Shown here: in pieces, positions 59,192-64,000 of the stretch | How the letters are laid out: the number at the start of each line of letters is the position of its first letter | Position numbering within the stretch: the first letter of the stretch is position 1 | Assembly: GCA_903847605.1 (NCBI GenBank) | Contig: CAINED010000042.1 | Location: forward strand, 1-64,000 | Length of the DNA stretch: 64,000 nucleotides | DNA from: an uncultured Hyphomicrobiales bacterium | Lineage (GTDB): Bacteria; Pseudomonadota; Alphaproteobacteria; Rhizobiales; Beijerinckiaceae | Direction: 5' to 3' | Position numbers and translations under genes: made by a program | Notes under the pieces: model-generated | Told to the model about the DNA's origin: nothing | What the model saw: only the letters and a program-made list of their open reading frames with translations | Databases searched by the model: none

Positions 59192-59653
59192 ATGAACTGG
59201 CTACGCTTGTTCTTTTCGTTGGAAGGCCGCATCACCCGGCTGGAATTCTGGACGGGGATCGGGCTGATCGTCTTTTTCCAGTTGATGTTCCAGATGCCAG
59301 CCATGTCGAGCGTCGGCATCGACATCGAAAAGGGCTCGCCTCCGCTCTGGTTTAGAAATCTCTCCCTCGCGCTCGACACCGTCTGCGCATGGCCACTGTG
59401 CGCCGTCCTCGTCAAACGGCAGGCCGACCGCGATCAGGGACCGCGCCTCTCGCTTTACATCGTCACCCTGCTGTTGGCTTTCTCTACGCTCGAGGCGTTC
59501 GGCTTCACGCAACAGGGGAAGGACTTCACGCCGATCGGCTATGCTGTCGGACTGCCATTGCTCGGATTGCTTGGCGTTGCGATTGTCGAACTCGGCGTCA
59601 GGCGCGGCACCATTGGGCCGAACCGCTATGGCCCGGACCCCCTCAAGGGATGA
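59192..59653 (+). CDS. DUF805-like membrane protein
   Basis: A 153-residue membrane protein. It opens with the DUF805-type [21 protein letters not shown] and ends with the same [15 protein letters not shown] motif as the gene before it, with four hydrophobic helices between. The middle loop ([20 protein letters not shown]) is a diverged version of the KRxHDRxKSG loop. Its stop is 1 bp before the dapE start, so it is probably translated together with dapE. Confidence 0.8.
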   Translation: MNWLRLFFSLEGRITRLEFWTGIGLIVFFQLMFQMPAMSSVGIDIEKGSPPLWFRNLSLALDTVCAWPLCAVLVKRQADRDQGPRLSLYIVTLLLAFSTLEAFGFTQQGKDFTPIGYAVGLPLLGLLGVAIVELGVRRGTIGPNRYGPDPLKG

Positions 59654-59654
59654 C

Positions 59655-60803
59655 ATGACCGACGTACTTTCACTGACCCGCGACCTGATTCGCTGCCCTT
59701 CCGTCACGCCAGCCGATGCTGGCGCTTTGGGCCTTGTGGAATCGATTCTGAAAGATGCCGGCTTCGCAACCCACCGTCTCGTGTTCAGCGAGGAAGGCTA
59801 TCCTGATACCGACAATCTCTATGCGCGTCTCGGCACGGAAGCGCCTTGCCTTGTCTTTGCGGGGCATACGGATGTCGTGCCCGTCGGCGACGCGGCGCAC
59901 TGGCGTTTTGATCCTTTTTCGGCCGAGATTGCCGAAGGCATGGTGTGGGGCCGCGGCGCGGTCGACATGAAGGGCGGCGTCGCTGCCTCCATTGTCGCCG
60001 TGCTCGACTATCTCAAGGCGCATGGAAAACCGAAAGGCTCGATAGCCTTTCTCATCACGGGCGACGAAGAAGGCCCCTCCGTCAACGGCACGCCAAAGCT
60101 GCTGGAATGGGCGATCGCGCGCGGCGAGACATTCAACCAGTGCATTTTGGGCGAACCGACCAATCCCAACAATCTCGGCGACATGATCAAGATCGGTCGG
60201 CGCGGTTCGCTGTCGGGTACGCTCACCGTTCACGGCAAGCAGGGCCATGTCGGCTATCCCCATCTCGCCGACAATCCCGTGCATCAAATCGTGAGGTTGA
60301 TTTCGATCCTGCTCTCGACGCCGCTCGACAAGGGCAACGAGCATTTCGATCCATCAAACCTCGAAGTCACGTCGCTCGATACAGGCAATCGTGCCGCGAA
60401 CATTATCCCCGCCGAAGCGAAGGCTATGTTCAACATTCGCTTCAACGATCTGTGGACGCCCGAAACTCTGCGCGCCGAAATCACGCGGCGTATCGAGACG
60501 CTCAACGACAAGCCGCGCTATACGCTCGATTTCGCGCCGACCAATGCCGTCGCCTTCCTGACGAAGCCCGGCAAGTTTGTGGAGATGTTTTCCGCGGCTG
60601 TCGAAGCCGAGACGGGCCGCAAGCCCGTCCTGTCCACGACAGGCGGCACGTCGGACGCGCGTTTCATCAAGAACCATGCGGAAGTGCTGGAGTTCGGCCT
60701 TACCGGCCAGACCATGCATGCCGTTGACGAACGTGTCGCCATCGCCGACCTCGAAAAACTCGTGAAAATCTACGGGCGGGTTCTCGAAACCTACTTCGGC
60801 TGA
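59655..60803 (+). CDS. dapE: succinyl-diaminopimelate desuccinylase
   Basis: A 382-residue M20-family di-zinc amidohydrolase that releases succinate from N-succinyl-LL-diaminopimelate. Metal and catalytic residues are in [39 protein letters not shown] and [13 protein letters not shown]. The start ATG 59655 is behind AAGGGATGAC; the ORF-track start at 59541 lies inside the DUF805 gene. It completes the lysine-pathway block begun by dapD. Confidence 0.96.
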   Translation: MTDVLSLTRDLIRCPSVTPADAGALGLVESILKDAGFATHRLVFSEEGYPDTDNLYARLGTEAPCLVFAGHTDVVPVGDAAHWRFDPFSAEIAEGMVWGRGAVDMKGGVAASIVAVLDYLKAHGKPKGSIAFLITGDEEGPSVNGTPKLLEWAIARGETFNQCILGEPTNPNNLGDMIKIGRRGSLSGTLTVHGKQGHVGYPHLADNPVHQIVRLISILLSTPLDKGNEHFDPSNLEVTSLDTGNRAANIIPAEAKAMFNIRFNDLWTPETLRAEITRRIETLNDKPRYTLDFAPTNAVAFLTKPGKFVEMFSAAVEAETGRKPVLSTTGGTSDARFIKNHAEVLEFGLTGQTMHAVDERVAIADLEKLVKIYGRVLETYFG

Positions 60804-60829
60804 GGTCCCGGGCGCGCACCCCGGTCATC

Positions 60830-60869
60830 TTGCGCCGGCCATTCATTTCCATTATTCTGGATATATGGA
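60830..60869 (+). promoter_or_regulatory. putative arsR promoter and operator, leaderless transcript
   Basis: TTGCGC (60830-60835), a 17-base spacer and TATTCT (60853-60858) form a plausible -35/-10 pair. The start site would be 7 bases further on, at the A of the arsR ATG (60865). An inverted repeat TCCAT-n12-ATGGA (60848-60869) straddles the -10 and the start codon and could be the ArsR operator. No Shine-Dalgarno sequence precedes the ATG. Confidence 0.45.
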
Positions 60870-61215
60870 TGAGATAAAGGCTGTCGGCGTCCTCGCGGCG
60901 CTAGCCCAGACCACAAGGCTCGAAACCTTCCGCCTGCTCGTGCGCAGCGAGCCGGAAGGCATGGCTGCGGGCGAACTCGCGCGCCAACTCGCCATTCCCC
61001 AGAACACGATGTCCGCGCACCTTGGCATCCTGACGCGCGCAGGGCTCGCGCGCGGGCAAAGGCGGGGACGGTCCATCGTCTATCGCGCCGGTCTCGATGA
61101 GCTGCGCGCGCTGACGCTTTACCTGCTCCGGGATTGTTGCGGCGGGCGGTCAGAGCTCTGCGCGCCGCTGATCGATGAACTCACCGCAACCTGTTCCACG
61201 GAAAAATGCTCATGA
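60865..61215 (+). CDS. arsR: ArsR-family metalloregulator
   Basis: A 116-residue winged-helix repressor. The recognition helix region is GELARQLAIPQNTMSAHLGILTRAGLA. Cysteines 91, 92 and 99 in LLRDCCGGRSELCAPL lie at the C-terminal end, a trivalent-arsenic site similar in layout to the C-terminal Cys95/Cys96/Cys102 site of Acidithiobacillus ArsR (recalled), rather than the N-terminal ELCVC site of plasmid R773 ArsR. It should release DNA on binding As(III). It overlaps arsC (ATGA) and heads the operon. Confidence 0.9.
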   Translation: MDEIKAVGVLAALAQTTRLETFRLLVRSEPEGMAAGELARQLAIPQNTMSAHLGILTRAGLARGQRRGRSIVYRAGLDELRALTLYLLRDCCGGRSELCAPLIDELTATCSTEKCS

Positions 61216-61736
61216 GCGACCGCACCTTCAACGTTCTTTTCCTCTGCACCGGCAACACCGCGCGATCTGTTCTTGCGGAATCCATTCTGCGCAAACTCGG
61301 CACTGGGCGCTTCAATGCATATTCGGCTGGCAGCCAGCCCAAGGGCATGGTCAATCCCTACGCGCTCAGGGTGCTCGCGGACAATGACTGCCCGGTGGAT
61401 GGACTGCGTTCGAAAAGCTGGGACGAATTCGCGACGCCGGATGCGCCGCGCATGGATTTCGTTTTCACCGTTTGCGACAATGCCGCGGGCGAGGCCTGTC
61501 CTTTATGGCCCGGCCAGCCCATGACGGCGCATTGGGGCATCGAAGATCCGGCCGCTGTCGAGGGAACTGATATCGACAAGCTCCGCGCCTTCAATCAGGC
61601 GTTCCGCTTCATGCGCAACCGCATCTCGGCATTCATCGCATTGCCGGTCGCCAGTCTCGACCGCATGGCGCTGCAGCACAAACTCGTCGAGATCGGCGAA
61701 CAGGAAGGCGCAACTCGCGCAACGCAGAAGGCTTGA
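61212..61736 (+). CDS. arsC: arsenate reductase, low-molecular-weight phosphatase type
   Basis: A 174-residue arsenate reductase. The P-loop LFLCTGNTARSVLAES (CX5R, Cys12) is followed by FVFTVCDNAAGEACPLWPG and THWGIEDPA-like HWGIEDPAAVEG, which carries the catalytic Asp. It reduces As(V) to As(III) using thioredoxin or glutaredoxin. The ATG at 61212 overlaps the arsR stop; the ORF-track start two codons earlier is less well placed. It carries a longer C-terminus than 130-residue homologues. Confidence 0.9.
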   Translation: MSDRTFNVLFLCTGNTARSVLAESILRKLGTGRFNAYSAGSQPKGMVNPYALRVLADNDCPVDGLRSKSWDEFATPDAPRMDFVFTVCDNAAGEACPLWPGQPMTAHWGIEDPAAVEGTDIDKLRAFNQAFRFMRNRISAFIALPVASLDRMALQHKLVEIGEQEGATRATQKA

Positions 61737-61740
61737 TCCG

Positions 61741-62412
61741 TTGCAAGCGAACCTGCAAACACGGCTGCTCGCGGAGGCTCTCGGCACGGCGCTTCTGCTC
61801 GCCACGGTCATCGGTTCGGGCATAATGGGCGAGAGGCTCGCCGGCGGAAATATCGCCATCGCGCTGCTCGGCAACACGATTGCGACCGGCGCAATTCTTG
61901 TCGTGCTTATCCTGATTTTCGGTCCCGTCTCCGGCGCGCATTTCAATCCTGCCGTGAGTCTCGCCTTCGCAGGACGTGGTGAACTCCCGTGGCGCGAGTG
62001 CGGGGCCTATATCGCCGTGCAGACGGTCGCGGCGATTGCCGGCGTCTGGTCCGCGCATGTCATGTTCGAACTTCCCGTGTTGCAAATTTCCGAAAAGATC
62101 CGCTTCGGCGGCGCCCAATGGTTTTCCGAATTCGTCGCGACAGCAGGTCTGATGCTGACGATTTATGGTTGCGTGGCGCGCACGCCGCAATTCGTTCCTT
62201 TCGCCGTCGGCCTCTATATCACCGCCGCCTATTGGTTCACCGCCTCGACCTCTTTCGCCAATCCGGCGGTGACGTTCGCACGCTCGCTCTCCAACACGTT
62301 TGCGGGCATTGCACCCTCGGGCGTTGCGCCTTTTATCGTTGCGCAAATCATCGGCATGATCGGGGCTTCGCTGCTTGCCATCATGCTCTGGCCGCAGGAA
62401 AAGAAGAACTGA
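61741..62412 (+). CDS. aquaporin / major intrinsic protein, AqpS-like arsenite channel
   Basis: A 223-residue six-helix channel with both pore loops: HFNPAVSL (NPA at 69-71) and FANPAVTFARS with the selectivity Arg. It starts with TTG, behind AAGGCTTGATCCG, 4 bp after arsC. Within the ars operon the natural role is downhill exit of As(III) made by ArsC, as described for AqpS of Sinorhizobium meliloti (recalled). Glycerol or water transport cannot be excluded from sequence alone. Confidence 0.87.
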   Translation: MQANLQTRLLAEALGTALLLATVIGSGIMGERLAGGNIAIALLGNTIATGAILVVLILIFGPVSGAHFNPAVSLAFAGRGELPWRECGAYIAVQTVAAIAGVWSAHVMFELPVLQISEKIRFGGAQWFSEFVATAGLMLTIYGCVARTPQFVPFAVGLYITAAYWFTASTSFANPAVTFARSLSNTFAGIAPSGVAPFIVAQIIGMIGASLLAIMLWPQEKKN

Positions 62413-62440
62413 GAAAATAACGGGAAACGGTGGAGGCGGA

Positions 62441-63625
62441 ATGGGGGTTGGCCTGCAGGAGCGCCGCATTGCCGTCATCATCATGCTCGGCATCACTCAG
62501 ACGCTCGCCTGGGCATCAAGCTACTATGTGCCCGCTATTCTCGCCGATCCCATCGCAAGGGATCTCGGCGTAAGTTCCACCCACGTCTTCACGGCCTTTT
62601 CCGCTTCGCTGATTCTCTCTGCGCTGCTCGGTCCTTCCGCAGGCCGGCGCATCGACCGTTTCGGCGGGCGCGGCGTATTGATCGCCTCGAATTTCGTTTT
62701 TGTCGCGGGACTTTGCCTTCTCGCTTCGGCGCAAACCGCTTTCGCGCTATGGCTTGCATGGATGGTGCTCGGTGTCGGCATGGGCATCGGCCTTTACGAT
62801 GCGGCTTTTGCCACGTTGGGACGCCTCTATGGTACCGGCGCGCGCGGCTCGATTACCGGCATCACGCTATTTGCGGGATTCGCCAGCACCATCGGCTGGC
62901 CCCTCAGCGCCTGGGGCCTCGCGGAGATCGGTTGGCGCAACACCTGTCTTGCCTGGGCCGCCGCACATATAGTGATCGGGCTGCCGCTGAACCTGTTGCT
63001 GCCGCGCGCTGGCGCGGTGGTCACGCTCACTGAAAGCGAGCGTGAAAAATTTCACGGCGATGGCGAAGTGCGCATGGACCGCACTATGTGGTTGCTGGCT
63101 TTCGCATTCGCGGCTGCGTGGTTCGTCACGGCGGCAATGGCTGCGCATCTGCCGCGCATCCTGGAAGGCGCGGGCGCAACGACAATGCAAGCGGTCGCGG
63201 CCGCAGCGCTGGTAGGTCCGGCGCAGGTCGCGGCCCGCATCTTCGAGGCGACAGCCCTGCGCACCATGCATCCACTCTCTGTCGCGCGCATCGCGGCAAC
63301 GACGCATCCAGTGGGCGCACTCGTCGCGATATCCTTCGCTGCAGGCGCATCCTTTGTCTTCACGATCCTGCACGGCCTGGGCAACGGCATTCTGACGATC
63401 GCGCGCGGCACCGTGCCGCTAGCGATCTACGGACCTGTCAATTACGGCTATCGCCTCGGCATTCTCGGCGCGCCTTCGCGCATCGCGCAGGCGACCGCGC
63501 CGCTGCTCTTCGGCTTGTTGCTCGAGCGGATGGGATTTGCCGTTCTCGCCGTCTCGGGCGCGATCAGTCTGCTCGCATTCGCGGCCCTGATGATGATCGC
63601 GCCGGGCGGAAAAGCATCACGCTAG
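62441..63625 (+). CDS. major facilitator superfamily transporter of the ars operon
   Basis: A 394-residue, 12-helix MFS protein. It opens RRIAVIIMLGITQTLAWASSYYVPAILADPIARDLG, with the motif A loop AGRRIDRFGGRGVL. Its place at the end of the arsR-arsC-aquaporin operon, 28 bp after the channel, suggests efflux of arsenite or of an organoarsenical or antimonial, as for ArsK or ArsJ in other bacteria. ArsB and Acr3 are absent here. The start ATG 62441 follows GGAGGCGGA; the ORF-track start lies within the aquaporin gene. Confidence 0.85.
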   Translation: MGVGLQERRIAVIIMLGITQTLAWASSYYVPAILADPIARDLGVSSTHVFTAFSASLILSALLGPSAGRRIDRFGGRGVLIASNFVFVAGLCLLASAQTAFALWLAWMVLGVGMGIGLYDAAFATLGRLYGTGARGSITGITLFAGFASTIGWPLSAWGLAEIGWRNTCLAWAAAHIVIGLPLNLLLPRAGAVVTLTESEREKFHGDGEVRMDRTMWLLAFAFAAAWFVTAAMAAHLPRILEGAGATTMQAVAAAALVGPAQVAARIFEATALRTMHPLSVARIAATTHPVGALVAISFAAGASFVFTILHGLGNGILTIARGTVPLAIYGPVNYGYRLGILGAPSRIAQATAPLLFGLLLERMGFAVLAVSGAISLLAFAALMMIAPGGKASR

Positions 63626-63626
63626 A

Positions 63627-63995
63627 TCAGCGTGCGCGGTCGAGCATAGTCACGATGGGATGCATCATTGGCAGGGCCGCATTGGCCCCGTCGAGGCTGG
63701 CGTCGGTGACGGAGACATTGACCTCCTGCTGTCGAGCGGATCGTCGCTTCCCCGCAGCGTTAGCAATGACGGAAAACACGACCCGCGCATTTTGCTTGTC
63801 GACCACTGTCGCATGGATTCGGAGCTCGGGAATGTCGCCATGTCCACCGGGCCGGACCGTGCGAATCCCTGCGATTCGGTTCAAATCCCATGCCAACCGG
63901 GTGCAAAACGCTTTCAAGGCGTCGCCAGACGACGTGCAATGGAGGCTAGCTTCCCGCAGAGATTGCGTCTCTGCGGGGAAGGCGGCCGTGATCAT
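63627..63995 (-). CDS. hypothetical protein, possibly truncated by the window edge
   Basis: A 122-residue ORF whose first ATG is 5 bases from the end of the window, so its true start may lie outside. The sequence (AFCTRLAWDLNRIAGIRTVR, IPELRIHATVVDKQNARVVF, ending HPIVTMLDRAR) suggests a small alpha/beta protein with no motif I recognise. No ribosome site is visible in the available bases. It converges on the MFS gene with a 1-bp gap. Confidence 0.5.
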   Translation of the reverse strand: MITAAFPAETQSLREASLHCTSSGDALKAFCTRLAWDLNRIAGIRTVRPGGHGDIPELRIHATVVDKQNARVVFSVIANAAGKRRSARQQEVNVSVTDASLDGANAALPMMHPIVTMLDRAR

Positions 63996-64000
63996 GAATA

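Overview
The window is a GC-rich chromosomal segment that reads as an alphaproteobacterium, most likely of the Hyphomicrobiales (Rhizobiales). The lineage call is an inference. It rests on the dapD / DUF805 / dapE block, on a ROK-like intergenic palindrome of the CATCCCGGAC type common in Bradyrhizobium-like genomes, and on the very large set of orphan periplasmic solute-binding proteins. About 60 protein genes cover nearly all of the sequence. I see no rRNA, tRNA, CRISPR array, transposase or prophage gene.

Layout. 0.6-9.7 kb: a ThDP enzyme, a secreted DUF2259-like protein, an SGNH hydrolase, two tandem Tat-exported metallo-beta-lactamase-fold hydrolases, and two solute-binding proteins. 9.7-18.3 kb: TrmJ-like RNA methyltransferase (+), then a minus-strand catabolic group (LysR, Rieske oxygenase, TctC-type binding protein, luciferase-like monooxygenase, second TctC-type binding protein), then housekeeping purB and rpe separated by a palindromic repeat. 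18.5-27.4 kb: two translationally coupled TctC-type binding proteins with a sulfatase, a second Rieske oxygenase, a DbpA-like DEAD-box helicase, another binding protein and a cupin. 27.4-33.3 kb: a 51-residue microprotein, a VOC metalloenzyme behind an FNR/FixK-like box and an 18-bp-arm palindrome, and a korCAB-type 2-oxoacid:ferredoxin oxidoreductase operon. 33.7-41.6 kb: a binding protein with two tandem TauD-type dioxygenases, hydrolases, an NTF2-like protein, another binding protein, a second luciferase-like oxidoreductase coupled to an alpha/beta hydrolase, and DoxX. 41.7-47.4 kb: fumarylacetoacetase-like hydrolase, HSL-type esterase, and an operon of a leaderless TAXI-type binding protein, a UbiD decarboxylase and a hydroxycinnamoyl-CoA hydratase-lyase-like crotonase. 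47.5-53.4 kb: HyuA-HyuB-hydroxyacid dehydrogenase-MFS operon. 53.4-57.2 kb: a 54-residue membrane microprotein, a cupin, and a third Rieske oxygenase next to an RraA-type aldolase. 57.3-60.8 kb: dapD, three small membrane proteins, dapE. 60.9-63.6 kb: an arsenic module (arsR, arsC, aquaporin, MFS). The window ends in a possibly truncated hypothetical gene.

How the genes fit together. The dominant theme is scavenging and oxidative breakdown of organic acids. Eight TctC/Bug-type binding proteins, one TAXI protein and one peptide/dipeptide-type binding protein are each placed beside oxygenases or hydrolases, with no membrane transport subunit anywhere in the window. They probably feed permeases encoded elsewhere, or act as sensors. 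Three Rieske oxygenase alpha subunits likewise lack a local reductase. The most unusual local architectures are the dual-control promoter in front of the VOC gene, the TAXI protein with no signal peptide in an operon with UbiD, the KorABC-like operon in an otherwise oxygenase-rich region, and an apparently leaderless ars operon without ArsB or Acr3. All family assignments come from reading motifs by eye, and no database search was run.
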